Assembly: GCA_044225675.1 (NCBI GenBank) | Contig: JBGAIH010000007.1 | Coordinates: forward strand, 1 to 64,000 | Length of the DNA stretch: 64,000 nt | Reading direction: 5' to 3' | DNA from: JACMQX01 sp044225675 | GTDB lineage: Bacteria; Pseudomonadota; Gammaproteobacteria; Burkholderiales; Burkholderiaceae_C | Shown here: one piece after another, positions 54,029 to 63,474 of the stretch | Layout of the letters: every line of letters starts with the position of its first letter | Numbering within the stretch: position 1 is the stretch's first letter | Position numbers and translations under genes: made by a program | The notes under the pieces: model-generated | Told to the model about the DNA's origin: nothing | The model's input: only the letters and a program-made list of their open reading frames with translations | The model's database searches: none

Positions 54029-54631
54029 GTGAGCGAACTGCTCTTTGTCGAAGCCTTCACGCTGTGGGGCTCGCCCGCCACCTGGCTGGAGGTGGTCGCG
54101 TGCGTTCTGGCGCTGGCCATGGTGGGGTGCAACATCCGCGAGATCCACTGGGGCTGGCCGCTGGCCATCGTCAGCTCGCTGCTGTACTTCCTCGTGTTCT
54201 GGCGCAGCAAGCTCTATGGCGATGCGCTGCTGCAGATTTTCTTTGCGGTGGTCGCGGTCTGGGGCTGGGTCCAGTGGCTGCGCGGCGTGCGGCCTGACGG
54301 CTCGGCGCTGAAGGTCATGCGCCTGGGCCGGCGTGGCCTGCTTCGCACCGCGCTGACCGCAGCCCTGCTCTGGCCGGTGACCGGCCTGTTCCTGTTCACC
54401 TTCACCGACACCGACGTGCCGTGGTGGGACGCCTTTCCCACGGCACTGAGCCTGGTCGGCCAGTTCCTGCTCGGCCGCAAGTACATCGAGAACTGGTGGG
54501 TGTGGATCGCCGTGAACGTGGTGAGCGTGGGCCTGTTCGCCTACAAGGGTCTGTGGCTCACTGTCGTGCTCTACACGGTGTTCATCGCGCTCAGCGTGCT
54601 GGGCCTGCGCGCCTGGAGGCAGCGGCTGTGA
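54029..54631 (+). CDS. pnuC: Nicotinamide riboside transporter PnuC
   Basis: A 200-aa inner-membrane protein with about seven helices that takes up nicotinamide riboside. Family motifs include IREIHWGWPLAIVSSLLYF and GRKYIENWWVWIAVNVVSVG. The GTG start at 54029 begins VSELLFVEAFTLWG. Its stop overlaps the GTG of the next gene, a NadR-like kinase that would trap the imported riboside, so the pair forms a salvage route to NAD. Confidence 0.93.
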   Translation: MSELLFVEAFTLWGSPATWLEVVACVLALAMVGCNIREIHWGWPLAIVSSLLYFLVFWRSKLYGDALLQIFFAVVAVWGWVQWLRGVRPDGSALKVMRLGRRGLLRTALTAALLWPVTGLFLFTFTDTDVPWWDAFPTALSLVGQFLLGRKYIENWWVWIAVNVVSVGLFAYKGLWLTVVLYTVFIALSVLGLRAWRQRL

Positions 54632-55266
54632 GGCTCGCGATCCTGGGGGCGGAGAGCACCGGCAAGACCGAGCTGAGCCGCGCCCTGGCCGCCCGCTGGC
54701 GCGCCGAGGGCCGCGACGTCACCCTGGTGCCCGAGGTCCTGCGCGAATGGTGCGAGGCCACCGGCCGCGTGCCGGTGGCGCATGAGCAACTGCCGATCGC
54801 GCAGGAGCAGGCCCGCCGGGCCGACGCGGCCGCCAGCGACATCCTGATCGCCGACACCGGGCCGCTCATGGTTGCGGTCTACAGCGACATGATCTTCGGC
54901 GACACCTCCCTCTACGACATGGCCCTGGCGCACCAGCGCCGCTATGACGTGACGCTCGTCACCGGCATCGACCTGCCCTGGGTGGCCGACGGTTTGCGCG
55001 ACGGGCCGCATGCGCAGGAGCCGGTCGACCGCCTTGTGCGGGCGGCGCTCGCGCGCGGCGGCATCGGCTACAAGGTGATCTATGGCCGCGGCCCCGAACG
55101 GCTGGCCAATGCCCTCCTGGCCATCGACGCTGCCAGCCAGGGCGGCCGGCGCGTGCCGGGCAACGACCGGCCGTGGACCTGCGAGAAATGCAGCGACCCG
55201 GACTGCGAGCACCGCCTTTTCACTGGACTGCTGCGGTCGAAGGCGGCTGGTCGCCCGGCTCCCTGA
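54628..55266 (+). CDS. NadR-like AAA ATPase / ribosylnicotinamide kinase
   Basis: A 212-aa P-loop kinase of the AAA_28/NadR C-terminal type. Walker A is AILGAESTGKTELS near the N-terminus, and a DTGPLMVAVYSDMIFGD segment is typical of NadR kinases. It lacks the N-terminal repressor and adenylyltransferase domains of enteric NadR. The C-terminus carries a cysteine/histidine set (CEKCSDPDCEHRLF) that may bind zinc. The GTG start overlaps the pnuC stop (GTGA). Its last 47 bases overlap the end of convergent hslO. Confidence 0.88.
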   Translation: MRLAILGAESTGKTELSRALAARWRAEGRDVTLVPEVLREWCEATGRVPVAHEQLPIAQEQARRADAAASDILIADTGPLMVAVYSDMIFGDTSLYDMALAHQRRYDVTLVTGIDLPWVADGLRDGPHAQEPVDRLVRAALARGGIGYKVIYGRGPERLANALLAIDAASQGGRRVPGNDRPWTCEKCSDPDCEHRLFTGLLRSKAAGRPAP

Positions 55267-56185
55267 AGATCTGCGCAGCATCGACCGCATCGTAGCGGTA
55301 CTGCTTGCCGCAGAAGTCACACCCCACCTCGATCTCGCCGCGCTCGGCCAGGATGCTGTCGGCCTCCTCCACGCCCAGGCTGCGGATCATGTTGCTCACC
55401 CGCTCGCGGCTGCATGTGCAGGCGAAGAACGGATGGCCCGGCTCGAAGCGCAGCACCTTCTCCTCCCAGAACAGGCGGCGCAGGATGGTGTCGACGTCGA
55501 GGGTGAGCAGCTCGTCGCGGGTCAGCGTGTCGGCCAGCATGGCGATGCGGTTGTAGTCCTCGTTGATGCCGATGTCGTCCTCGTTGGCCTTGGGCTTGAG
55601 ATTGCCCAGGCCCTGCACCGGCAGGCGCTGGATCAGCAGGCCGGCGGCCACCTTGTCGTCAGCAGCCAGCACCAGGCGGGTGTCCAGCTGCTCGGACTGC
55701 AGCATGTAGTGCTCCAGTACCGCGCTGACCCGCTCGATCTTCTCGCCCTGGTCGCCGTACAGCGGCACCACGCCCTGGTAGGGCTGCTGCCCCGGGAACT
55801 TGTCCTTGGGGTCGAGCGTGATCGCGCAACGCCCCTTGTTGGTGGCGTTGACCATGGCGCTGAGCTGCGCGTCGGCCGCAACCTCGCCCACCACCTTGGC
55901 CGTGGCGCGGAAACTCAGGTCGGGCTGCACCTCGGCCACCGCGACCTTGACCGGCCCATCCCCGAAGATCTGCAGCACCAGTGCGCCATTGAACTTGATG
56001 TTCGACTGCATCAGCACGCCGGCCGCCGCCATCTCGCCCAGCAGCGCGGCCACCGGCGCCGGGTAGGCACCCGTCTGGTTGTTGGCCGCACGACGGCGAA
56101 GAATCTCCTGCCACGACTCGGTCAGGCGCACGATCATGCCGCGCACCGGCGCACCGTCGAACAGGAACTTGTGCAGTTCAGACAT
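55220..56185 (-). CDS. hslO: Hsp33 redox-regulated chaperonin
   Basis: A 321-aa cytoplasmic holdase activated by oxidation. The N-terminal domain (about 1-230) and linker are complete, and the C-terminal redox switch has the four zinc cysteines as CTC (near residue 253) and CDFC (near residue 287). The tail REPGDQPPSTAAVQ runs 47 bases into the convergent NadR-like gene. It starts 6 bases after the gamma-carbonic anhydrase stop, so those two are one operon. Confidence 0.96.
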   Translation of the reverse strand: MSELHKFLFDGAPVRGMIVRLTESWQEILRRRAANNQTGAYPAPVAALLGEMAAAGVLMQSNIKFNGALVLQIFGDGPVKVAVAEVQPDLSFRATAKVVGEVAADAQLSAMVNATNKGRCAITLDPKDKFPGQQPYQGVVPLYGDQGEKIERVSAVLEHYMLQSEQLDTRLVLAADDKVAAGLLIQRLPVQGLGNLKPKANEDDIGINEDYNRIAMLADTLTRDELLTLDVDTILRRLFWEEKVLRFEPGHPFFACTCSRERVSNMIRSLGVEEADSILAERGEIEVGCDFCGKQYRYDAVDAAQIFREPGDQPPSTAAVQ

Positions 56186-56191
56186 TGGCGA

Positions 56192-56716
56192 TCACGCAAT
56201 CTTCCTGAGGCCCTTGGCGAAGCGCCGGGCGTTGTCGACGTAATGCTCGGCGCTCTTGCGCAGCCGCTCGGCGGCCGCGTCGTCGAGCGTGCGCACCACC
56301 TTGGCGGGCGAGCCGATGATGAGCGAGTTGTCGGGAAACTCCTTGCCCTCCGTCACCACGCTGCCGGCGCCCACGATGCAGTTGCGGCCGATGCGCGCGT
56401 TGTTGAGCACCACGGCCTGGATGCCGATCAGCGAGTTGTCGCCGATGGTGCAGCCGTGCAGCATCACCTGGTGCCCCACCGTGACGTTGTCGCCGATGGT
56501 GAGCGGACTGCCCACGTCGGCGTGCAGCACCGAGTTGTCCTGGATGTTGCTGTTGCGGCCGATGCGGATGGTCTCGGTGTCGCCGCGCGCGATGGCTCCG
56601 AACCAGACGCTGGCATTCTCCGCCATTTCCACATTGCCGATCACCTGGCCGCTGTCTGCGACCCAGGCCCCGGGACCCAGGCGCGGCGCGACGCCGTCGA
56701 GTTCATAGATTGCCAT
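56192..56716 (-). CDS. Gamma-carbonic anhydrase family protein (YrdA-like)
   Basis: A 174-aa left-handed beta-helix trimer protein with hexapeptide repeats (IGDNVTVGHQVMLHGCTIGDN is one row). The three zinc histidines are recognisable in LHADVGSP, VGHQVM and LHGCTIG. Carbonic anhydrase activity is not shown for most YrdA-type members. The ATG at 56716 begins MAIYELDGVAPRLG; the frame is open further upstream but runs antisense to the ferritin-like gene. It is followed by hslO. Confidence 0.92.
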   Translation of the reverse strand: MAIYELDGVAPRLGPGAWVADSGQVIGNVEMAENASVWFGAIARGDTETIRIGRNSNIQDNSVLHADVGSPLTIGDNVTVGHQVMLHGCTIGDNSLIGIQAVVLNNARIGRNCIVGAGSVVTEGKEFPDNSLIIGSPAKVVRTLDDAAAERLRKSAEHYVDNARRFAKGLRKIA

Positions 56717-56789
56717 CGTGTCAGATCTCCTGCTGCCTTCATTGTAGGCAGGCGGCGGGCGGCCGGCCGCCCTGCGCGACAATGGCCGC

Positions 56790-57674
56790 ATGAGCGCCGC
56801 GACCACTGCCATGGACCTGCGCGCGGCCGCCCTCGCCGCGCTGGCCGAGCCTGATCCGCACGCCAAGCTCGCGCAGGTCGCGGCGCTTGCAGCCGCATTT
56901 GCAGCACCGTGCGACGCATCCACCGGCACGTCGACCAGCCGCTCGTCGGCGGACCACCCACACCTGCTCGATACCGCGGCCGTGCTGACGCCGCTGCCCG
57001 GCATCCCGGGCCGGCCAGCGCGCCCCGAACTCATCCACCCCGCCAAGGTGCCGCGGCGCTCGCCCGGCACGGCCGCCGGTCGCGCCGCGCTGCTGCACGC
57101 CATCGCGCACATCGAGTTCAACGCCATCAATCTCGCGCTCGACGCCCTCTGGCGCTTTCCCGGCATGCCCGAGTCCTACTACCACGACTGGCTGCGCGTG
57201 GCGCGCGAAGAGGCTTACCACTTCACCCTGCTGCGCGACCACCTCGCCACGCTCGGCCATGCCTATGGCGACTTCCCCGCCCATGACAACCTCTGGCAGA
57301 TGTGCGAGCGCACCCAGGACGACGTCGTCGCGCGCATGGCCCTCGTGCCGCGAACGCTGGAGGCGCGCGGCCTGGATGCGACGCCGCAGATCCAGGACAA
57401 GCTGCGCCAGGCCGCCACGCCCGACGCGCTGCGCGCGGTGGCGATCCTCGACATCATCCTGCGCGACGAGATCGGCCACGTGGCCATCGGCAACCGCTGG
57501 TACGCCTGGCTGTGCGAGCGCGAAGGACTCGACCCGGTCGCGCACTACGGCGTGCTCGTGCGCCAGTACGACGCGCCGCGCCTGCATCCGCCGTTCAACG
57601 AGGAAGCCCGCAGAGCGGCGGGGTTCACGCAGGAGGAACTGGCGCGGCTCGGCATGCCCCCAGGCGACAGCTGA
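56790..57674 (+). CDS. Ferritin-like (DUF455) domain-containing protein
   Basis: A 294-aa protein whose central part (about 95-250) is a four-helix ferritin-like fold of the DUF455 family. Likely di-metal ligands are in AIAHIEFNAINLALD, REEAYHFTLLRDHL and LRDEIGHVAIGN. Function unknown; relatives include RNA-modifying di-iron enzymes. It is divergent from the gamma-carbonic anhydrase gene with 73 bases between starts. Confidence 0.87.
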   Translation: MSAATTAMDLRAAALAALAEPDPHAKLAQVAALAAAFAAPCDASTGTSTSRSSADHPHLLDTAAVLTPLPGIPGRPARPELIHPAKVPRRSPGTAAGRAALLHAIAHIEFNAINLALDALWRFPGMPESYYHDWLRVAREEAYHFTLLRDHLATLGHAYGDFPAHDNLWQMCERTQDDVVARMALVPRTLEARGLDATPQIQDKLRQAATPDALRAVAILDIILRDEIGHVAIGNRWYAWLCEREGLDPVAHYGVLVRQYDAPRLHPPFNEEARRAAGFTQEELARLGMPPGDS

Positions 57675-57710
57675 AGCCGCCTGTGCCCCGGCCGATCCAG
57701 GCCGCCCGCA

Positions 57711-58985
57711 TCAGGACCTGTCGGAACAGCGGCTGGGGCTGATGAAGATCGTTCCGCCGTCAGGCGTCCGGTCCGGAAACTGGATGTCTGCCCCGATGGA
57801 GGAAACAGGCCGCGTGGTGAGAACGCTGCCGCTGTTGGACCGGATCGAGCCGTTGACGACGGAGAGATCGACGCGTATCGGACCGCCAAGAACGTTGTTC
57901 AGCTTGATCTGTACCGGAGCCGCAGGGATCCGCTCGCCCGTCCCTGCCGACGTCGCGGACGGGAAGACGAAGTTGACACCGCTCAGCGCGAGACCGCCCG
58001 TGCCGTCGATCCGCCGCCCGGCGAGCAGGAGCCCGGCCGACGGCAGGGTAGCCGGCAACGGATCAGCCGATGGGTCATGGACAAACCGCACCACCTGCTG
58101 ATCGAGTGCGGCCTTCGGACACGCGAGACTGACTCGCGCATCCGAGTTGGAAAGGATGTCGCACCCCATCGCCGTACCGGACGACGGCAGCAGATCGCGC
58201 CAGGCAGCGACCGGATCGGTGACGTCAAAGACCATGCCACCACCGTCGGCCGGCCCCTCGTTGATCAGATAGATTCCGTCAGGCCGGGGCTCGGTCGCCT
58301 CCGCCAGCTTCAACTCACCAAAGCATGAGGGCGAGGTCAAATTGACGTACAACGTGCCGCCGACAAACGTGCCGAGGTTCAGACCGCTGTTCATGTGGCC
58401 GCTCAGGTCGATCAGCGCCTTGCCATAGGCATTGACGCTCCCCGTCACGACCGGTCGCGTGCGAGCCAGCGATGTGTCCGCCGGCAGGCCGAGCGAAGCG
58501 CTGACCGACGCCGACGCCTTGTCGAAGTTCGCGACGGTCAGGCCGCCTTCCGCCTTCGCCTGGCTGACTGCCCGCGCGGTCAGAGGGGTCACGAACAACT
58601 GCTGGCCTCCAGCATCGACACGGCCGACCACCGAGAGGACCTCTGCCAGCGGGACACCTTTGGCGCCCGTGGCTTCGTCGGTGTAGCTACCGCCCTGCGC
58701 CTCGACGATCACCTCGCCCGCATAGTTCAGCGTAAGCTGGTAGTTGCCGTCAGCATCGCTGGTTGTGCACGAGAGTTGGGCGCCCCGGGCACCCGCAGTC
58801 AATGCGTACGCGCAGACCGATGCGCCTGCCACAGGCCCCTTGACCACGGCCCCGGTAATGGTCGATCCCACGCTGCTGTCTCCGCCGCCGCTTCCGCCGC
58901 ATGCCAGGAGCACAGCGGCCCCCAGTGACGACAGCAGCCAGCGATACGGAGCGCTCAGCGCGACTGCTCGAATATTGTTGTGCAT
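57711..58985 (-). CDS. Hypothetical lipoprotein with carboxypeptidase-regulatory-like N-terminal domain
   Basis: A 424-aa predicted lipoprotein. The signal ends in LLAC with Cys near residue 29, followed by a Gly/Ser-rich GGSGGGDSS. Residues of about 40-110 (ITGAVVKGPVAGASVCAY and GNYQLTLNYAGEVIVEAQGG) look like a carboxypeptidase regulatory-like beta domain. The rest is unrecognised but contains paired cysteines. The ATG at 58985 is chosen because GGGAGGA precedes it; a start four codons earlier lacks this. No functional link to xerD upstream is evident. Confidence 0.75.
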   Translation of the reverse strand: MHNNIRAVALSAPYRWLLSSLGAAVLLACGGSGGGDSSVGSTITGAVVKGPVAGASVCAYALTAGARGAQLSCTTSDADGNYQLTLNYAGEVIVEAQGGSYTDEATGAKGVPLAEVLSVVGRVDAGGQQLFVTPLTARAVSQAKAEGGLTVANFDKASASVSASLGLPADTSLARTRPVVTGSVNAYGKALIDLSGHMNSGLNLGTFVGGTLYVNLTSPSCFGELKLAEATEPRPDGIYLINEGPADGGGMVFDVTDPVAAWRDLLPSSGTAMGCDILSNSDARVSLACPKAALDQQVVRFVHDPSADPLPATLPSAGLLLAGRRIDGTGGLALSGVNFVFPSATSAGTGERIPAAPVQIKLNNVLGGPIRVDLSVVNGSIRSNSGSVLTTRPVSSIGADIQFPDRTPDGGTIFISPSRCSDRS

Positions 58986-59139
58986 GGTTCCTCCCATCTG
59001 GACAATCTATCACACCGTCGGGCGGTCCCACCTCGATACGAACCCGAGGTCACAGCGCGCGAGTTCGGCCGACAGCCGGTCCACCACCTCCCGTGCCGCG
59101 CCGGCCGGTACGGCAACCAACCCGGTACAAGGCCCCGTG

Positions 59140-60042
59140 TCAGCCGCGCGGATGGTGCTGCGCATGCAGCAGCTTGAGCCGCTCGCGCGCCACGTGGGTG
59201 TAGATGGTCGTCGTCGAGATGTCGGCATGGCCGAGCAGCATCTGCACCGCGCGCAGGTCAGCGCCATGGTTCAGCAGGTGCGTGGCAAACGCATGGCGCA
59301 GGGTGTGCGGCGACAGGGGCGCCGTGACGCCGGCCGCCAGTGCATGCTTCTTGACGATCACCCAGAACATGGCCCGCGTCATGCCGCTGCCCCGATGCGT
59401 CACGAAGAAGTCCTCGGTCTGCTGGCCGTCCAGGATGGCGGCGCGGGCCTCGGCCAGGTAGCGGCGCAGCCAGAGGCCCGCCACCTCGCCAAAGGGAACG
59501 AGCCGCTCCTTGGCGCCCTTGCCCATCACGCGCAGCACATGCTCGCCCATGCCGACGTTGAAGGTCTTGAGCCCGACCAGCTCGCTCACCCGCAGGCCGC
59601 TCGCGTACATCAGCTCCAGCATGGTGCGGTCGCGCAGGCCCAGCGGCGTGCCGACGTCCGGCGCGGCCAGCAGCGCCTCCACCTGGGCCTCGGTGAGCGT
59701 CTTGATGTTGCGCGGCATGCGCTTGGCCGGCTGCAACTGCAGCGTGGGGTCGGCCGGGACCCTGCGCTCGCGCACGGCCCAGCGGAAATAGCGCTTGAAG
59801 ACGGTGAGGCGCCGGTTGGCCGAGGTGGTGCGTCCCGACGGGTCCTGCGCGAAACGGTGCGCGGCGTAGGCGTCGAGGTCGTGCCGCTGCGTCTCGTCCA
59901 GCGACCGCCCCTGCCCCTGCAGCCAGCCGGCATAGAGCGACAGGTCGCGCCGGTAGGCTTCCAGCGTGTTCTTGGCCAGGCCGTTCTCCAGCCACAGCGC
60001 GTCGATGAAGGTGTCGATGCTGTCCTGGCTGGCGGGTGTCAT
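59140..60042 (-). CDS. xerD: Tyrosine site-specific recombinase XerD
   Basis: With XerC it resolves chromosome dimers at dif. The 300-aa protein has the SAM-like core-binding domain and a catalytic domain with Arg in YASGLRVSELVGL, the HxxR pair in SPHTLRHAFATHLL, LLGHADISTT and the nucleophilic Tyr in TTIYTHV. Sequence and length fit XerD rather than a phage integrase, and no att-like repeats or phage genes are near. The 154 bases between its stop and the next gene hold nothing recognised. Confidence 0.94.
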   Translation of the reverse strand: MTPASQDSIDTFIDALWLENGLAKNTLEAYRRDLSLYAGWLQGQGRSLDETQRHDLDAYAAHRFAQDPSGRTTSANRRLTVFKRYFRWAVRERRVPADPTLQLQPAKRMPRNIKTLTEAQVEALLAAPDVGTPLGLRDRTMLELMYASGLRVSELVGLKTFNVGMGEHVLRVMGKGAKERLVPFGEVAGLWLRRYLAEARAAILDGQQTEDFFVTHRGSGMTRAMFWVIVKKHALAAGVTAPLSPHTLRHAFATHLLNHGADLRAVQMLLGHADISTTTIYTHVARERLKLLHAQHHPRG

Positions 60043-60099
60043 GGGCAGGACGATAGCAAAAGGCGCCTTCGCCGGCTCGCGCATTCGGAACAGGCGCGC

Positions 60100-60128
60100 A
60101 AAAAAAGCCGCCGGCTTGCGCCGGCGGC
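60100..60128 (-). terminator. Intrinsic terminator after the Bug-receptor gene
   Basis: Nine-base-pair stem GCCGCCGGC / GCCGGCGGC (60107-60128) with a four-base loop, followed on the minus strand by seven T (A-run 60100-60106). It separates the receptor gene from xerD. Confidence 0.88.
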
Positions 60129-60151
60129 CCGGGTCACAGGGAGTCGCTGGC

Positions 60152-61126
60152 TCAGTCGAGCTTGAGCTTGGCCTGCTCGACCACCTTCCTGTAGACGGCC
60201 AGCTCGTCCTTCATTTGCTGGGCGAACTGCTCGGGCGAATTGCCGATGACGACCGAGCCCGTGTCCTCGATGCGCTTGCGCACCGCCGGGTCTTCGAGCG
60301 CCTTGCGCGTGGCGGCATTGACTTTGTCGACCACTTCGCGCGGCAGGCCCTTGGGGCCGAGGATGCCGTAATAGGCCATGCGGTTGACGGGCTCCAGCCC
60401 CAGTTCCTTGAAGGTCGGCACGTCGGGCAGGGTCGCCAGGCGCTGCGGCGCCGCCACCGCCATGGCCACGAGCCGGCCCGCCTTGATGTGCGGAAGGGCC
60501 GACGGCACGTTGTCGAAGATGATCTCGACCTGCCCGCCCACGGTGTCGCGCAGGGCCGGGCCCGCACCGGAGTACGGAATGTGCGTGATGAACACGCCCT
60601 GCAGGCCCTTCCACAGCTCCGTCTGCAGGTGGCCGATGCCACCCGTGCCCGACGAAGAATAGGAGTACTTGCCCGGCGACTTCTTGAGCACGGCCACGAA
60701 CTCCTTGTAGTTCTTGGCCGGGAAGCTCGGATGCACCGCGATCACGTTGGGCGTCGCGGCAATGTTGACGATCGGCGTGAAGTCCGTTTCGGCGTTGTAG
60801 CTGATCTTCGGGTTGATCGCCGGGTTGGCTGCGGTGGTCGACACCGTGGCCACGCCCAGCGAATAGCCGTCCGGCACGGCCTTGGCCGTCTCGGTGGCCC
60901 CGACCACGCCGCCGCCGCCGGCCTTGTTGATCACGATCACCTGCTGCCCGAGCGCCTTGCCAAGCGGCTCGGAAATGGCACGGGCCACGATATCGGTCGT
61001 GCCGCCCGGCGCGAACGGCACCTGCAGCTGGATCACCTTGTTGGGATAGGCCTGGGCGAAGGCCTGGCCCGAGAAGGCGCAGCCGAGGGCGACCGCGGAC
61101 AGGGCAAACCAGTGACGTCGTTGCAT
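60152..61126 (-). CDS. Tripartite tricarboxylate transporter (Bug family) substrate-binding protein
   Basis: A 324-aa periplasmic binding protein. Signal peptide about 1-25 (ending AFA), then the Bug signature (PNKVIQLQVPFAPGGTTDIV) and the TctC fold including SSSGTGGIGHLQTELWKGL. No TctA/TctB membrane genes are adjacent; such orphan receptors are very numerous in Burkholderiales. The ligand is unknown, often a carboxylate. It is divergent from the AEC transporter with about 210 bases between starts, and ends at a strong terminator. Confidence 0.93.
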   Translation of the reverse strand: MQRRHWFALSAVALGCAFSGQAFAQAYPNKVIQLQVPFAPGGTTDIVARAISEPLGKALGQQVIVINKAGGGGVVGATETAKAVPDGYSLGVATVSTTAANPAINPKISYNAETDFTPIVNIAATPNVIAVHPSFPAKNYKEFVAVLKKSPGKYSYSSSGTGGIGHLQTELWKGLQGVFITHIPYSGAGPALRDTVGGQVEIIFDNVPSALPHIKAGRLVAMAVAAPQRLATLPDVPTFKELGLEPVNRMAYYGILGPKGLPREVVDKVNAATRKALEDPAVRKRIEDTGSVVIGNSPEQFAQQMKDELAVYRKVVEQAKLKLD

Positions 61127-61336
61127 GATGGTGGACTCCTTGATGTCGGAAAGTTGTCGGGGAAAACGGCGATGGTAGATGCAAGAGCCGGGCCGACGGG
61201 ATGTGGATTACCCATAAGGGCTTTCCCGTAAACATGCGGCGCGGCAAGGAACCAAGGCCAGCAATGGCGACCGGGCAGGTCTGCCTCGGCCCTTGCGTCA
61301 GCCGATCCCGGCATGCGGCGCGGTTATCCTCACCCG

Positions 61337-62242
61337 GTGAACTACGCGCAGCTGCTTTTCCCCGACTTCTCGCTCATCCTCTGCGGCTACCTGCTGTGCC
61401 GCTACACCGCGCTGAAGCGACCGACCTGGGACCAGGTCGAGATCCTGGTCTACTACTTTCTGTTTCCGATCCTGCTGTTCCAGTCGGTGCTCAAGGCGCC
61501 GCTGGACCTGGGCGCGGCCTCGCGGCTGATCGCGGCCGGGCTCACGCTGGCGCTGTGCGCGATCGCCATGGCCTACAGCCTGCCGCACCTGCCCTGGATC
61601 GGCCGGCACATCGACCGGCGCGACCATGCGGCCAGCGCGCAGGTCGCCTTCCGTTTCAACTCCTTCATCGCGCTGGCCATCACCGAACGCATCGCGGGGC
61701 CGCAGGGCCTGCAGATGGTGGCCGTGCTCATCGGCTTTTGCGTGCCGGTGTTCAACACGGCCGCCGTCTGGCCGATGGCTCGCCACGCGCAGCGCGGCTT
61801 CCTGCGCGAGCTGGCGCGCAACCCGCTCATCATTGCGACCAGCTCGGGCCTGGCGGCCAATCTCGCCGGCCTCTCGATCCCCGCCTGGCTGGACCCGACC
61901 CTCACTCGCATCGGTGCGGCATCGCTCGCGCTCGGGCTCATGGCCGCCGGCGCCGGGATGCAGTTTTCGCACCTGCTCAGCGGCAAGACGCTGGGCGTGG
62001 CGGTGCTCGGCATCCGGCACTTTCTGGCCTCTCTGGTGGCGCTGGCACTCACCCGGCTGTATGGGCTGGATCCGGTCCAGGCCGCTGTGCTGCTGACCTT
62101 CTCGGCCTTGCCGACCGCCTCCAGCTGCTACGTGCTGGCGCAGCGCATGGGCTACAACGGGCCGTTCGTCGCCGCGCTGGTGACGCTGTCGACCCTGCTG
62201 GGCATGGTCAGCCTGCCCTTCGCGCTGGGGGTGCTGCGCTGA
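61337..62242 (+). CDS. AEC family transporter (auxin efflux carrier type)
   Basis: A 301-aa inner-membrane protein with about ten helices. It begins NYAQLLFPDFSLILCGYLLC and has the family pattern FRFNSFIALAI and ALPTASSCYVLAQRMG near the end. Bacterial members export or import malonate, malate or other organic acids; the substrate here is unknown. The GTG at 61337 matches common N-termini; an ATG at 61313 would add eight residues, and neither has a strong ribosome site. Confidence 0.88.
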   Translation: MNYAQLLFPDFSLILCGYLLCRYTALKRPTWDQVEILVYYFLFPILLFQSVLKAPLDLGAASRLIAAGLTLALCAIAMAYSLPHLPWIGRHIDRRDHAASAQVAFRFNSFIALAITERIAGPQGLQMVAVLIGFCVPVFNTAAVWPMARHAQRGFLRELARNPLIIATSSGLAANLAGLSIPAWLDPTLTRIGAASLALGLMAAGAGMQFSHLLSGKTLGVAVLGIRHFLASLVALALTRLYGLDPVQAAVLLTFSALPTASSCYVLAQRMGYNGPFVAALVTLSTLLGMVSLPFALGVLR

Positions 62243-62331
62243 ACCTGTGAGGCCCTGCACAGCCCTCTCAGCGCAGCCCCCGCGGCCAGCCCCGCGACAC
62301 CCGCCGCCCGCCTGAAACCAGGCCCCCGGCA

Positions 62332-63426
62332 TCAGGGCGCTTCGAGCGCCCAGTCCACATGCTCGCGCACGACGGGATCGGGATGCGCGCGCCCGGCCGC
62401 CAGTGCCGCGCGCAGCGCCTGCGCCGACGCGGCGTCGAGCGCCCGCGCGCCCCTTTCGCGCAAGGCGTTGCCGCCGGCCACCGCCACATTGCGCAGCCAG
62501 CGCGCATGGCCGATGCGGCGGATCGGGCTGCCCTCGGTACGGCGCAGGAACTCCGCCTCGCTCCAGCTGAACAGCTCCGCCAGCTGCGCGCCGGCCAGCC
62601 CCTCGCGCTCATCGAAGTCGGGCAGCGGACTGCGCCGGGCGAACTTGTTCCAGGGACAGGCGAGCTGGCAGTCGTCGCAGCCGTAGATGCGGTTGCCCAT
62701 GAGCGGGCGCAGCTCCGCCGGGATCGGCCCTTCATGCTCGATGGTCAGGTAGGAGACGCAGCGCCGTGCATCCAGCCGGTGCGGCGCCACGATGGCCTGG
62801 GTGGGACAGACGTCGATACAGGCGCTGCAACTGCCGCAGTGGGCCTGCACCGGCTCGCTGGGTGGCAGGGCCACGTTCACATAGATCTCGCCCAGGAAGA
62901 ACATCGAGCCGGCGTCGCGGCTGAGCACCAGCGTGTGCTTGCCGCGCCAGCCCTGGCCGCTGCGCGCGGCCAGCTCGGCTTCGAGCACGGGTGCGGAGTC
63001 GGTGAAGGCCCGAAAGCCCAGCGGCCCGATCTCGGCCGCCACGCGCTCGCCGAGCTTCTGCAGGCGGCTGCGCAGCACCTTGTGGTAGTCCCGGCCGCGC
63101 GCGTAGACGGAGATGACGCCCTCCTGCGGCCGCGCCAGCCGGGCCCATTCAAGCGCCTGCCATTCATCGGGGCCCTCGGCCGGCAGGTAGTCCATGCGCG
63201 CGGTGATCACGCTCACCGTGCCGGGCACCAGCTCCGCCGGCCGCGCGCGCTTGAGACCGTGCGCGGCCATGTAGCCCATGTCGCCATGGAAGCCGGCGGC
63301 CAGCCACGCCAGCAGGCCGGGCTCGGCGGCCCCCAGGTCCACACCGGCCACGCCGATTTGGGAGAATCCCAGCTCACGGGCCCAGCCCGCAAGCCTGGAT
63401 ACGAGTTGAGTGCCATCGAACGTCAC
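62332..63426 (-). CDS. queG: Epoxyqueuosine reductase
   Basis: Last step of queuosine synthesis in tRNA, reducing epoxyqueuosine with cobalamin. The 364-aa protein has the N-terminal cobalamin-binding domain and two [4Fe-4S] sites (CGSCSACIDVCPTQAI and CDDCQLACPWNKF), then HEAT-like helices at the C-terminus. The GTG start at 63426 (VTFDGTQLVSRLAGW) is supported by family length. It is divergent from tsaE, with 48 bases between starts; this pair is a conserved neighbourhood. Confidence 0.95.
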   Translation of the reverse strand: MTFDGTQLVSRLAGWARELGFSQIGVAGVDLGAAEPGLLAWLAAGFHGDMGYMAAHGLKRARPAELVPGTVSVITARMDYLPAEGPDEWQALEWARLARPQEGVISVYARGRDYHKVLRSRLQKLGERVAAEIGPLGFRAFTDSAPVLEAELAARSGQGWRGKHTLVLSRDAGSMFFLGEIYVNVALPPSEPVQAHCGSCSACIDVCPTQAIVAPHRLDARRCVSYLTIEHEGPIPAELRPLMGNRIYGCDDCQLACPWNKFARRSPLPDFDEREGLAGAQLAELFSWSEAEFLRRTEGSPIRRIGHARWLRNVAVAGGNALRERGARALDAASAQALRAALAAGRAHPDPVVREHVDWALEAP

Positions 63427-63474
63427 CCGCCGATTGTAGAAAGCGCACTGCCTGCGGCGGGAGGGCCCGCGCCC

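Noticed and set aside
59140..60042. XerD as the integrase of a genomic island.
   Set aside because: Sequence and length fit chromosomal XerD; no att repeats, phage or conjugation genes are near.
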